From Meconema thalassinum (Eukaryota > Arthropoda > Insecta > Orthoptera > Tettigoniidae): 64,000 bases of DNA. The notes beneath the pieces were generated by a model that was not told where the DNA came from, made no database searches, and worked only from the letters and a program-made list of their open reading frames with translations. A program made the position numbers and the translations under genes. Positions 43,891-54,069 of the stretch are shown here, in pieces. Every line of letters begins with the position of its first letter. The first letter of the stretch is position 1. Location: contig OX336393.1 in the NCBI GenBank assembly GCA_946902985.2, forward strand, positions 366,216,779 to 366,280,778, written 5' to 3'.

Positions 43891-44694
43891 ACAACAAAAC
43901 AGCAAAAAGATTTTAACTCTTGATATTTCAAATATGGTGAGGAAATCTTTGCAATTGTTTTCGTAAACCATAGTTTCCAAATAATAAGGTAACTAGTACT
44001 GAGTATATCCTACTGCGACCTATGTTGTTCGTGTGATTAAAATATACAATCATACAAAATTGCATTGTAATAGTTTTAAAACGTAGAAATTTATGATAAG
44101 AGACGCTATCTAAGGAACTTTAATCCAGAATCCGAAGAAGAATGAACATCAATTTAAAGGGGAAGGACTGTGAAGATCTACAATATTTTTGATTGTTTCT
44201 GGTTTCTATTTTAAATCATAAAATAGGAAATGCTTTCTTTTTAATCCTTCAAAGGTGTTCCTGCCCTCTTAGGGATGGTACTTATAATCGATTAATTTCA
44301 GATATCGAATTATCGAATCATAAAATTGGATTAATTGCTACAAATAACGATGGATCGATTACGCTCTCACAGAAGCACAACAGACAATTAATTAAAATAT
44401 ATTGTATCATATATTTTTGTATGCCTACTTTCTTTTTGAAAACTAGGCTAAAACAAAGTAAAACAAAAATGAACTATCCTTTACTGCAAACATTGAACAA
44501 GAAATCAAAATCTTTGCTGAAGACTCTTCGCTTTCTTTTTTCGAAACCCTACCCAATTTGATTGATGTTTGTCCCTCCACGGTCACTGACTCTTATTTGG
44601 TTATTGTTAACATAAACAAGGAAGGACACTTCGTATATTTAGGCAAATAGTATCATATATATTATTTCAATAGTATAGATCCCCCATGCGGCGC

Positions 44695-44916
44695 TCACAA
44701 AGGACCGATCGTGAAAAATGAGCATTCAAATGAAAAAGAATATACATTACCAGAGACGCATTGCACTCTAATTTCATAAATATCTATCATTTCTTTAAAA
44801 AATGACTTTAAGAAAACTGTACAAAGTGTGCGATTTGCAGATACTATTGCTGTAGCAAGATACGCTCCATAATTGCTGTCCACTTCACATTTTGGCCGCT
44901 GTGACGCCTGTTTCAT
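44695..44916 (-). pseudogene. duplicated coding-like segment, copy a
   Basis: The minus-strand frame contains 'RPKCEVDSNYGAYLATAIVS' followed by ANRTL, then 'IDIYEIRVQCVSGN'. A diverged copy is at 45040-45240 ('RPKCDLNNNDVTYFLTATVF', 'IDIYEIRMQLVTAN'). I do not recognise the family; conservation of the protein reading suggests it was once coding. Confidence 0.4.
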
Positions 44917-44963
44917 GTCATTTTAACATTCTGAAGTCTTTCCTTTATCATTTTTCATGGATT

Positions 44964-45329
44964 TCAGAAACAGTAATTTAATGGAATGAGTATCGTACTC
45001 AAATCGTATATTTTCATAAATATCGAATAACCGGTGAGTGTCACGGCTAAGCTGTCAATCAACGGACTCAGCACACAAATGGCATTAGCAGTGACGAGTT
45101 GCATTCTAATTTCATAAATATCAATTTTTGTAAGAAGTGTGCGATCTGCAAATACTGTTGCTGTAAGAAAATACGTGACATCATTGTTGTTCAGGTCGCA
45201 TTTTGGCCGTAGGGACGCCTGAAATGTAAATAGTGTTCTATAATAATTTGTTTGAAATAAAAACATAACAACCTTTCTCCTTAAGTCTCTTATTATAAAC
45301 CTACTGGGGAAAGTTTTGTTTATAGACAT
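44964..45329 (-). pseudogene. duplicated coding-like segment, copy b
   Basis: A 121-codon frame whose middle parallels copy a. Order and spacing of the shared blocks are the same, but about 30 residues between ADRTL and IDIYEIR are missing. Unknown function. Confidence 0.4.
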
Positions 45330-45589
45330 GTGAGATTTCTCGCACGGGTCTGCTAGTTTCTTATAGATTTCTATACATCATTCGGAGAAATCAACTTAAG
45401 CGATAACCTTTCATTTATACGAACTTCTTTCCTTATCTCATGTCGACCAATCAATTAATCGATTCTTCGGTTAGCCCATTATTTGGCTAGTCGATTAATA
45501 GAATGTACGGCCAGTCGATTAATCATTTTGGATTAATTTCGAATTATTCGATTTACCGATTAACCGAACGACGCTTACTACCAGTTCTA

Positions 45590-46115
45590 GTCTTACCGTC
45601 CACCTACCGCTGACAAACTGTCGACAATGTTAAGAGTGTGTGAACTTGTGCTGATGCTGCAAGGCGTCTTGTAGTGTCGTCTCCCTTGCTAGTGCGCCTG
45701 CGTGCGGTGAAATGTTTACAAATCCAGGCTAATCGAATCGAATCGCGGAGCGCTAGCGGCAGGAACAAGGACCCAAGACCGGGACGCGGGACCCACAGGT
45801 AACCCTAACCCGGAGGAAGCGAACACATTGGTATTGCTCGCACTCCCCGCCAATACACATTGATTTGAAAACGTGAGTGGCATCCGATGTTCTGCGACGC
45901 TCCTACTGTCGTTGGTAGCTTGGTCGCGATCCTATCTCATATACCGTAATATGGAGAGCCCTTTAGCACTGAAAATACTGCGTGCACAGGATGGCAAATG
46001 AAATGTTTTCTTTATCCTGAAATTGTATTTGTAAAATTATCAAAGAATGTTCTCTTTGTGAACAGTAATACGTCAGCTCAACCGTAGTCTACGAGTATAG
46101 TAGTTCCATTTATGT
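45590..46115. other. locally GC-rich stretch, then unassigned sequence
   Basis: 45640-45850 is visibly richer in GC and CpG than its surroundings ('gcggagcgctagcggcagga'). No gene recognised. Confidence 0.35.
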
Positions 46116-46119
46116 ATTT

Positions 46120-46890
46120 ATTTATCGTATGGCTTTTAGTACCCGGAGTGTCCGAGGACATGATTGACTCGCAAGAAGCTGTAGCTGCTTCAAGCGAACA
46201 CCCATAGGATACCGGGTGAGTTAGCCGTGGTCGTTACGGCATGGCTGCTGGCAGTCGCTCACATCCGGGAGGCGAGGAGGTTCGAATCCCCCAACCGGCA
46301 ACCTTGAAGATGGTCTTCTGTGGTTTCCCATCTTCCTCCCAGGCAAATGCCGAGGTTGGTCCCTAACTATAGGCCACAGCCGCTACCTTCCAACTCCTCG
46401 TCCTTACATTCAAACTTTCCTCCCCAGACAACACTCCACACGCGACAGTACTTGTAGCTCACCCATTGGGTGTCCGCCTAGAAGCAGCTACAAACTGGCG
46501 AGCCGAACATGTCCTCGGACACTCCCGGCACTCAAAGCCATACGCTAAAAATAACGCCATAGGATGAGCTACAAGTTCCGTTCAATTTCAAGTAGTTCCA
46601 ACTTTCACTACCAGATGTCAATGATGATACATAGTGGTGAACGTTCCAACGAAATCTAACCTAGAAATTTAGCTTCACACAAGTTAGGTCTGTGGAAGGA
46701 TCTTTTACATGCCATAAATCTATGACATGGTACAGCCGGCTTTACATCCCCTTCGAAGGAAGGCATACTGAAGGATTTTAACGCTCTTAAAATATCCGAC
46801 GTCTTCGGCCGGGTTTGAACCCGCTATCTTCGGCACAGCAGTTCAGCATGCTACCAACTACGCCACCGATGCCGCTAGTAGTTCCAAGTC
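46120..46890 (-). repeat. SINE C, split by SINE A
   Basis: Minus-strand copy of the chimeric SINE: the 3' end (46120-46210, SINE A type) resumes at 46557 and runs into the SINE B-type body and head ending 'gccaccgatgccgc'. Confidence 0.88.
46211..46556 (+). repeat. SINE A, full copy with TSD, nested
   Basis: The TSD 'ccataggat' is at 46202-46210 and 46557-46565, inside SINE C. Head A box and B box (GGTTCGAATCC) are intact, which is compatible with Pol III transcription and recent mobility. Confidence 0.95.
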
Positions 46891-46946
46891 CAGACGCTAT
46901 GGATTCGATTCTCAGAGCTGTCAAAAGTGATTTTAATCATTGTGTG

Positions 46947-48578
46947 TTGTTGTTGTTTGAGTCTTCAGTCTTTTGACTGGTTTGATGCAGCTCTCCATGC
47001 GTCCCTGTCCTGAGCTAATCGTTTCATCTCTACATAGCTACCACACCCTACATCCGAGGCAATCTGTTTAACATATTCTAACCTTGGTCTACCCCTACAG
47101 TTCTTGTCCTCGACCCTTCCTTCCATAACTAAGCTTGCTATTCCTGGGTGTCTTAGTATGTGTCCTACCAACCTATCTCTTCTCTTCATTAGCAGTCGCC
47201 AGAAACATCTCTCCTCTCCCACTCGCCTTAATACCTCTTCGTTTGTAACCCTATCTACCCATCTGATCTTCATCATTCTCCTGTAACACCACATTTCAAA
47301 TGCCTCAATTCTCCTCTTTTCTGCTGCACCAATAGTCCAAGTTTCACTTCCATAGAGCGCCACGCTCCAGAAAAAGGCTTTCAAAAATGACTTCCTAATA
47401 CCTAAATCTATATTCGATGTCAACAGATTCCTTTTTTGTAGAAAGGCTTTCCTTGCCTGAGCCAACCTACTTTTTATATCCTCTTTGCTTCGTCCATCAT
47501 TGGTTATTCTGCTTCCTAAGTAACAGAAGTCTCCTACTTCCTTCAGCTTTTCACCTGCCAATTTGATCTCCATAGAGGTTTCTGATTTATTTCGGCTGCA
47601 TTCCAGTATTTTTGTTTTACATTTATTAATTTTCATCATGAAGTCCTTCCGTAAGACGGAATCCATACCATTCAAAAACTCATTCAAATCCTCAGGCTTG
47701 TCGGCCAAGATGACGATGTCATCAGCAAATCTCAGAGTTGAAATTATTTCTCCTTGAATCTTCACTCCCACTTTAAATTTGTCTCCAATTTCCTTCATTG
47801 CTTGTTCAATGTAAAGATTGAAAAGTATGGGTGATAAGTTGCAGCCTTGCCTTACACCTTTCTGAATACCAGCTTCTTTCTCATATCCTTCAGCTCGAAT
47901 GACTGCTGTCTGGTTTCTGTATAGATTGTATATCACCCTCCTATCCCTGTACTTTATTCCAATAGATTTCAAAATGTCAAACAATTTAGTCCAATCAACG
48001 TTATCAAAAGCCTTTTCTAAGTCTACAAATGCCATGAACGTTCTCTTATCTTTCCTTATTCTACCTTCCAAAATCAGCCTAAGACTTAGTACAGCTTCCC
48101 TTGTTCCTACATTTCTCCTGAAACCAAACTGGTCTTCACCCAACTCCGTTTCGATCTGGCTTTCAATCCTCTTGTAAATTATTCTAGACAGGATCTTTGA
48201 AGCATGAGTAATCAAGCTGATTGTACGGTAATCTTCACATCTGTCAGCTCCCACTTTCTTTGGTATAGGGATGATAACATTCTTCTTGAAATCAGGGGGT
48301 ACCTCACCTGTCTCATAAATCCTACACACCAAGTGAAATAACCTGATCAGACCTTCATCTCCTATGCAGCGTAGCAACTCAATCGGTATATCATCTATGC
48401 CTGGTGCTTTGTTCCTGCCTAAGTCCTCTAATGCTCTGTCAAATTCTGATCTCAATATTAAATCTCCCTTTGCATCCTCATCAATTTCCTCCTCCCTTTC
48501 CATTACATGATTCTCAATCTCCTTTCCCTTATACAAGCACTCTATGTAAGCTCTCCATCTCTCAAGCTTTTCTTCCCT
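46947..48578 (-). mobile_element. RTE-type LINE, 5'-truncated, intact RT frame
   Basis: The TSD 'atcattgtgtg' flanks it (46936-46946 and 48579-48589). The element ends at left with CAA repeats after 'gactgaagactcaaac' (element strand). 5' truncation removes the endonuclease. The C-terminal 'DRDAWRAA' and the 'EAFEMWCYRRMMKI' block parallel BovB/RTE elements, hence the clade call. Confidence 0.92.
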
Positions 48579-48671
48579 ATCATTGTGTGAGGGATGTTCA
48601 AATGAAACCCATTCGAGTTTCCTGGGAACCGTAAGAAAAAGAAAGGGTAGTGCATGTAAATCGAAGTGCAT
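46965..48671 (-). CDS. LINE reverse transcriptase frame (endonuclease lost)
   Basis: A 568-codon frame with no stop. The first about 31 residues come from DNA outside the LINE (host flank and mariner end); true LINE sequence starts at REEKLERW. RT blocks in order: 'NKAPGIDDIPIELLR', 'DYRTISLITHASKILSRII', 'QFGFRRNVGTREA', 'FVDLEKAFDNVDW', 'QKGVRQGCNLSPILFNLYIE' near residue 275, and the FADD catalytic box near 315. Then come 'GSRITNDGRSKEDIKSRL', the RRDRLVGHILRHP block and the C-terminus. The start codon is fortuitous, so the protein is probably never made in this form. Preservation of the whole frame marks a recent insertion. Confidence 0.9.
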   Translation of the reverse strand: MHFDLHALPFLFLTVPRKLEWVSFEHPSHNDREEKLERWRAYIECLYKGKEIENHVMEREEEIDEDAKGDLILRSEFDRALEDLGRNKAPGIDDIPIELLRCIGDEGLIRLFHLVCRIYETGEVPPDFKKNVIIPIPKKVGADRCEDYRTISLITHASKILSRIIYKRIESQIETELGEDQFGFRRNVGTREAVLSLRLILEGRIRKDKRTFMAFVDLEKAFDNVDWTKLFDILKSIGIKYRDRRVIYNLYRNQTAVIRAEGYEKEAGIQKGVRQGCNLSPILFNLYIEQAMKEIGDKFKVGVKIQGEIISTLRFADDIVILADKPEDLNEFLNGMDSVLRKDFMMKINKCKTKILECSRNKSETSMEIKLAGEKLKEVGDFCYLGSRITNDGRSKEDIKSRLAQARKAFLQKRNLLTSNIDLGIRKSFLKAFFWSVALYGSETWTIGAAEKRRIEAFEMWCYRRMMKIRWVDRVTNEEVLRRVGEERCFWRLLMKRRDRLVGHILRHPGIASLVMEGRVEDKNCRGRPRLEYVKQIASDVGCGSYVEMKRLAQDRDAWRAASNQSKD

Positions 48672-49331
48672 TCAGAAAATAAGTTATTTAAAAAGAAAAG
48701 AGAACATACATATATGCAAAACTTTGTTGGCAACAGGTACAGAAATGTGTCTCCTACTTTTCGACATAGGCACCTAACGAATTGAGACACTTGTTATATT
48801 GTAGTATCAACTTTTCTATTCCTGTGTCATAGAAGTCTGCCACTTGTGAATGTAACCAGCGTCTTCAGCTCTTCGTCGTTGTGAAAACGCTCCCTGGAGG
48901 ACAGAAATTTCTTGAGGTGCAGGAACAGATGGAAATTGCTGGGAGCAAGGACTGGACTGTGTGGTGGATGATCAAGCACCTCCCAGCCGAACTCCTGTAG
49001 AACAGTTGTTGGGTTGTGTTGTGTTGTGTTGTGTGGACGAGCATTGTCATGGAGCAGCACAACACCAGCAGTAAGCATTCCACGCCTCTTGTTTTGAATG
49101 GCACGTCGCAATTTCCGCAGTGTATCACAGTCTTTCGCACGCACGGGAGAAGGATAAGAGCCATCATTTAGGGCCACTGCTGCCGCGCTACTGACACCAG
49201 GTGGGACCTGTCCTGCTGGCATATGCTTGCTACGTCATAGATCTGTTACGCATGTGCAAATGTCCCGCCTAAATACGTTTACTTTACAAGAAAAAGAATA
49301 AGGAAACTTACTTTCTGGACGCACCTCGTAC
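48588..49331 (-). mobile_element. mariner remnant, internally deleted
   Basis: The ends are 'gagggatgttcaaatgaaac' at left and, inversely, 'gaggtgcgtccagaaagtaa' at right, a weakly matching TIR pair of mariner type. Only the C-terminal third of the transposase remains between them. Confidence 0.65.
48840..49222 (-). pseudogene. mariner transposase C-terminal remnant
   Basis: 'TLRKLRRAIQNKRRGMLTAG' then 'VVLLHDNARPH' with the second catalytic Asp. The expected third Asp in LAPSD is Asn ('VLAPSNFHLF'). A GTTGT pentanucleotide expansion (49010-49033) lies within the coding sequence between them. N-terminal half absent. Catalytically dead. Confidence 0.85.
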
Positions 49332-49364
49332 TTATTTTTCTTCTTATTATTCTTCGTCTTCTTC

Positions 49365-50010
49365 TTATTATTATTATTTCGGGATGGGCCTACTGGGTAC
49401 CACGCTTGGTCAACTCTTCGGTTTTGAGTTTTGCCCAGACTGTCGCATCTTTTCCCGGTGTATTTACCTTCTTTCCTCAGACCAGGGAGGTTTGTCCTGA
49501 AAACTGCGGACTACCTTAAGAACATGTCTCGCAGTTTTTATGTCTGTCTTGTAGGTCTGTTAGTCCCAAATCTTTGATGTCTTTCTCAGCGTCAGTCAGC
49601 CAAGTTGTACGGACCTTCTTATTTTCCAGAAAGTGAACAGGCGGTTGGTCAGTCTGTTCGGAGGCAATCTTGCCACATAACCATAAACATCTACCCCTCT
49701 TTTTCTGTCAGTCAGAAAGTCTCTCTATTTGTACGTAGAGCTCCGAGTTGTGTTGTTTCCGGTCATCTCCATCTTCTAGTACTGGTCCTAAGATCTTTCT
49801 GAGAAATTTTCTCTCTCTGACCTTCAATTTACCCATCAAGCCTCTTTTATTCATTGACAGACTCTCCATAGCATACAGGGCTTCCGGTTGGATGACTTAT
49901 TTTACTATTACTGCTTACATTTGTTCACCCATGGCGTTGGGGTGGGCATCCCATTTTCTCGGTAGGCTGCGAATGCCTCCCGAGAATTTGGTTGCTACTG
50001 AAGTCGATCC
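49365..50010 (-). pseudogene. LINE X fragment
   Basis: Broken minus-strand text includes 'NKRGLMGKLKVRERKFLRKI' and a TNLPGLRKEGKYTGKR-like C-terminus, preceded on plus by TTA/TTC units that are the inverse TAA-type tail. It parallels 5251-6022. Confidence 0.7.
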
Positions 50011-50099
50011 ATAACTATATCCTGTATCTCCGCGTCGCGTCGGAGTAAATTCTTTGTCCCTCCTGGAATTTCTTCAACAGCCCAAACAGATGAAAGTCG

Positions 50100-50265
50100 C
50101 AGGAAGTGGCAAATCCGTCGTTTCCTCCCGGCAATAGCGGAATATTCGTGACCAATCTGTAACGGTTGTCTATGACAAGCATTTTTCCTCACGGCCATTT
50201 TGGAATATTCGCAACCAATCCATAGCAGTTGCCTTAGACAAGCACCTAGATAAATGGTTGAAAAA
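50100..50265 (+). repeat. imperfect direct duplication of about 75 bp
   Basis: 'ggaatattcgtgaccaatct' at 50140 and 'ggaatattcgcaaccaatcc' at 50202, each followed by a similar GGTTG-CT-GACAAGCA stretch. Confidence 0.6.
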
Positions 50266-50807
50266 AGGTGGTGGTGATTGTCTCATTTGAGGGGTTTGGA
50301 CATCGTGGTCATTTAGCCCCTGTACTTGGGTGTGTGTATACACAATTGTTTGATAACCTGTGTCATTGTGGTGTCTGTAGTAGTAGACTATGTATATTTG
50401 AAATTCAGGTGATGATAGGGAAAGAGTCAGCCGTGGTCTTCAATTACGAACCATCCCGGCATTTGCCAGGAGTAAAGTCGGAAATCACGGAAAACCATTT
50501 TGAAGATCGATGAGGTGGGAATCGAATAAACTTTCTCTCAGTTTTACCTCGCGAAGCTGATACGTCGTTCCAGCCCTCAGACCAGAATTAAATTGACTGG
50601 TAGCGTGATGCAGCGGTAACGTTCTCGCATGCTGTTCCCAGGGTTGCAGGATCGGATCGTGGCGGAGTCAGTTGGCATCTGTGGGTGTGCAATGCAAGGG
50701 AGCTGTGTCATGATTTACTGGCACGTTAAAGATCTCCTTCGGGCAAAATTCTGGCACCCTGGCGTCTCTAAAAGCCTCAGTAGTTAATAGGGACGTAAAA
50801 CCAATAA

Positions 50808-50847
<40 letters not shown>

Positions 50848-50920
50848 GAATTAAATTTCTTGGCAGAGCCGGGAATTGAACCCGGACAGTCAAGAACGCT
50901 TGCCACTACTGTACATCAGG
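50266..50920 (-). repeat. SINE G split by SINE H
   Basis: 3' module and body at 50270-50594, head at 50858-50920 ('ttcttggcagagccgggaat'). The gap is exactly SINE H. Confidence 0.85.
50595..50846 (+). repeat. SINE H with 11-bp TSD
   Basis: The TSD 'agaattaaatt' is at 50584-50594 and 50847-50857. Head 'ggtagcgtgatgcagcggta', body 'gatttactggcacgttaaag' and 'gggacgtaaaaccaataaca', tail of TTA units. Confidence 0.9.
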
Positions 50921-50937
50921 AGAGGGGCGGTTGAAAA

Positions 50938-51125
50938 GGAGGGAAGCTTGTAGTTTTACGTGCCCTCACGGTTATGAACCACTGGATCTCATTTTCACTT
51001 GGATCCAATCTATCAGGCGTGATATTTTACCTCAAATATCTCATATGCATTAACTAGGAATCCAACGCGTTCCTTCTTGGTGAGAGGCAAACAGCCTGAC
51101 CACTGTGCCATCACAATCGCCCAGT
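50938..51125 (-). repeat. SINE I, decayed copy
   Basis: 'gcttgtagttttacgtgccc' and the inverse head 'cctgaccactgtgccatcac' parallel the plus copy at 30482. Confidence 0.6.
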
Positions 51126-51129
51126 GGTT

Positions 51130-51785
51130 GATGTACTGCGCTCTTGCTAAACCCTTTCTCTAGATTCTCTGAAGCCAAAGAAATTAACACCTACGTTAGT
51201 ACTTTTAAATGACTCCCATTGACTTCCTCACAAGACTAAGAACTGCTATAAATAACTTTTTCCCAGCTGGAATTCATTCTAGAAAACGAGCTGCCGTTTG
51301 ATTGGCTAACGCAGTACGCAGTAATTACACTGAGATCAATGTCGTTAAGGAAGCTGTTAACCACCGCGATAAGGTTTTCTTTATTCTCCCCAGACTTTAA
51401 TGAGATTTCCGTTAAGTATCCCCTAATTTTACCTTTCGCTTTTTCTATAAGGACTACACTTAACGTCTCGTGGTACGAACAAGATGAAAGTGATCGTAAC
51501 TTCTTTTTCAACAACTTTCTTCATTAGAATTTCTTCCTCGAGACAGTGGCATTATGTTAAGTCAGTCTAACTTTGTGGTATTATTTTGCAAGATATTCGT
51601 TCCTACTAAGCAAGAGTGTGTTAAGCAACAACTTTGGTGAAACTGAGTCTACGCTGGTATTGCATTGAACGGAGTCATTCAGGACCAACCACGTACTCAG
51701 TCGAGGTCGGAAACAAAAGTTTATTCACAAAATGATATTGATGTTATTTTTTGAAACACGTTTTGCTTGGATTCATGATATAAAA
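51130..51785. other. unassigned sequence
   Basis: Overlapping frames at 51236-51527 on both strands; no family recognised. Confidence 0.35.
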
Positions 51786-51794
51786 GTCATTGAG

Positions 51795-51945
51795 TATGGA
51801 CACCAACTGGTACCTACCCATGATTAAGGCTGCTGCAATGACAGCCGAAACGTCGGGAAACAATCACCGATATACGACGCGGCTCCATCCTGTAAGCCTA
51901 GATGATAAACTAGACACTGGCCGCAAAAGCCTACGATCTAAATAT
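51795..51945 (+). repeat. dispersed repeat N
   Basis: 'atgacagccgaaacgtcggg' and 'gacgcggctccatcctgtaa' then 'gataaactagacac'. The GCCGAAACGTCGGG phrase is typical of 3' parts of Penelope-like or related retroelements; the clade is uncertain. Confidence 0.5.
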
Positions 51946-51950
51946 GTATT

Positions 51951-51977
51951 TATTTGTATTTATTTAATTAATTATTT

Positions 51978-52030
<53 letters not shown>
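51951..52030 (+). repeat. (TTTA)n microsatellite
   Basis: About 80 bp of TTTA units. Confidence 0.93.
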
Positions 52031-52031
<1 letters not shown>

Positions 52032-52059
52032 GTTGTTTAGATCCATAGGATCACATAAA

Positions 52060-52395
52060 ACAAATTATTACCTTCTGTTGTTATTTTCCTTGTTCTTCCA
52101 AAACTCCTTCAACGTTTCGCTATATCGAACTCGACGTTCTTCCGTCTATCCTTTCCGCGATCTCCTTGGTCAATCTTTAGGTGTAACTTCCCAACTGTGG
52201 ATCTTATATCTCAATGTCATTCGATTCTCGATGTCTATTGGTGTGATATAGGCACTCCTGAGATCAATTTGGACATGTGTAATCCCGACTGTTGTCGCTT
52301 TAAGTTTCCATATCAGAATTCTCTTTGTTAATCAGTCGTCATTTGGTCTCATGATGTGGCCGTAAAATCTCAATCGTCGTTTTCGGAGCATCATT
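52060..52395 (-). pseudogene. LINE X fragment next to the Ig exon
   Basis: The minus-strand reading gives 'KRRLRFYGHIMRPNDD', then TKRI and 'VQIDLRSAYITPIDIENR', matching LINE X copies. It ends about 50 bp before the exon acceptor. Confidence 0.75.
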
Positions 52396-52447
52396 ATTAT
52401 TAATAATGCTAATATTTTTATTAATGTGTCGGTGTTTTCTTTTTCAG

Positions 52448-52571
52448 ATCCTCCCATAGTAACGATATCCTCGGCCAACGGGGAAAATAACGTGACTGTT
52501 AACGAGACGACCGATATTTCCTTGTTCTGCCTGTATGAAGCCAACCCCATGACCCTAAAGGGAGTACGCTG
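52448..52571 (+). CDS. internal exon of an Ig-superfamily gene
   Basis: A pyrimidine-rich tract and CAG precede 52448, and GTAAGTG begins at 52572. The 124-nt exon is open in one frame (2 nt + 40 codons + 2 nt; phase 1 in, phase 2 out) and reads (D)'PPIVTISSANGENNV', 'TVNETTDISLFCLYEANP', 'MTLKGVRW'. The Leu-Phe-Cys strand and the Trp about 14 residues later are the Cys/Trp core of an Ig I-set-type domain, and there are N-glycosylation sequons (NVT, NET). The protein is likely a cell-surface adhesion or guidance molecule; which one (echinoid, nephrin or sidestep type) cannot be told from 40 residues. Neighbouring exons were not found in the window. Confidence 0.75.
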
Positions 52572-52574
52572 GTA

Positions 52575-53065
52575 AGTGAATCCATTCTCTAATATTGTGG
52601 AGTGAAACATCAAGGTTTATTTTTCAGTTAGTTAATTGTATGTCACCATTCTTTAATGCTGTTCGGTGAGTGTTAGACCTATTTCTACTGCTACATAAAG
52701 TAGGTCTTGCAAAGAACTTGCATCGGAGAATAATTGAAACATAGGGAATAAATACCAGGCGGGATTAGTGTGTTGTTATTATTGGTTGATTGATTGATTA
52801 ATTTGGTGGCTTTGCGGCATCGGTGCCGTGTGTGTGTGTGTGTGTGTGTCTGTGTCTCTGCCTCTCCTCTTAAGTTAGGAACCATCCCAGAATGTGCCTG
52901 GAAGAACCCGGAACGGGATCGTATAATGTACGTACGATCCTAATGTTGGACCGTACATAGTAGGCCTACGTAAATTGTACTATCAAGATCATGCGATTGC
53001 CAATGCTGCTTATCATTTACAATAATATGTAGGAGATAGAAAACACAATCTACATTAAATGAAAA
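52575..53065. other. probable intron start, unassigned
   Basis: Follows the donor site. Contains a GT run at 52828-52848; no other recognised features. Confidence 0.4.
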
Positions 53066-53067
53066 TT

Positions 53068-53551
53068 CATCAATGCTGTGCTTCTATGCCCAAGATCGCT
53101 GGTTCAAACCCGGCCGAAGTCATCAGATTTTTAAAGAGCGTTCAACATCCCTCAGTATGCCTTCCTTCTGAGAGTAAAGCCGGAAGGCCCATGTCATCGA
53201 CTTATTGCATGTAAAAGAACCTTTCACTAACTATAATTGTGTGAAGCTAAATTTGTAGATTAGATTTGATAAACGCTCTATTAAGTTCCAACGTTCGTTG
53301 CTAGGTGCAGGTTGTGGTGGCATCGAGTAGCCAAGTTCACAGCTAGGTGTCGTTGATGGTAGCATTTGTAAGCAAAATTAGGAACTACTTGAAATTGATC
53401 GTTGGCAGTCCTTACCTGAATTACAGATAACACACGATAATTCAGCCATCACAATTAACACTGGTTATCAGACTGATTCTACACACACCCAAAGTACACG
53501 GGGCTACATGACCGCGTTGTCGCAGCCCCTAAACTGAGGAACCAACCAACC
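53068..53551 (+). repeat. SINE B copy, 5' truncated
   Basis: Starts within the head ('tgcttctatgcccaagatcg') and runs to 'gaggaaccaaccaacc'. Confidence 0.88.
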
Positions 53552-53617
53552 ATTGTTTTCCGTAAAATTTGTTTATTATTACAATTATTAGTTTTATTTT
53601 AATTTTATTCATATTTT

Positions 53618-53767
53618 TCGGATTATTCCGTGTGAAGATAAAAATCAAAACAATTCCTATAGGTTTAGTCAACGTTTCGTGAAGGACCTCTTTTATGTAA
53701 GGCAAGGTACCTCACGAAACGTATAGGATTTTTTAATTTATTTTCACATGGCATAATCCCAAAAATA
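53618..53767. repeat. 150-bp foldback (MITE-like)
   Basis: 'ggattattccgtgtgaagat' is mirrored by 'cacatggcataatcc', and 'aacgtttcgtgaagg' by 'cctcacgaaacgt', with small indels. Confidence 0.75.
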
Positions 53768-54069
53768 TGAGTAATATTAATAGTATTCTGGGCCATGAAA
53801 GCCTTAATCTACACATTAATTTTATTTAATCTTTTGTTTGATTAATTATTTATTGCTTTTTTTTTCTTATTATAGGTTGTGTCATTGCGTAGGTTGGCAA
53901 ACTTGAAATTACGTCACAGTGACGGACGACTATCAGCTCATGCTGCCAACTTTCAAGTTGCATTCCAAGTGCCAGTTACAGTGTCCGCAAGTGGTTTACA
54001 AACCTGATGACTTTGAAACATTAGTGGGGACAGTGAATATATCCCAACAGTTAGAAATTATCATAACAG

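Larger units (their letters stand above)
44270..45589. mobile_element. candidate hAT-like element rich in TCGATTAAT
   Basis: The left end 'tagggatggtacttataatc' and the inverse of the right end 'tagaactggtagtaagcgtc' agree at most of the first 15 positions. ATCGATTAAT-type motifs cluster next to both ends (44283-44355 and 45448-45570), as expected of subterminal transposase-binding repeats. No clear TSD or transposase was found. Confidence 0.45.

Noticed and set aside
45640..45860. CpG-island promoter
   Set aside because: Locally GC-rich, but without TATA, Inr, CCAAT or adjacent coding evidence it is not supported.
47104..48634. Plus-strand frames of 60-92 codons
   Set aside because: Antisense shadows of the LINE RT frame on minus.
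53862..53990. Possible exon after 'tttttttttcttattatag'
   Set aside because: The phase-compatible frame stops after about ten codons and shows no Ig pattern.
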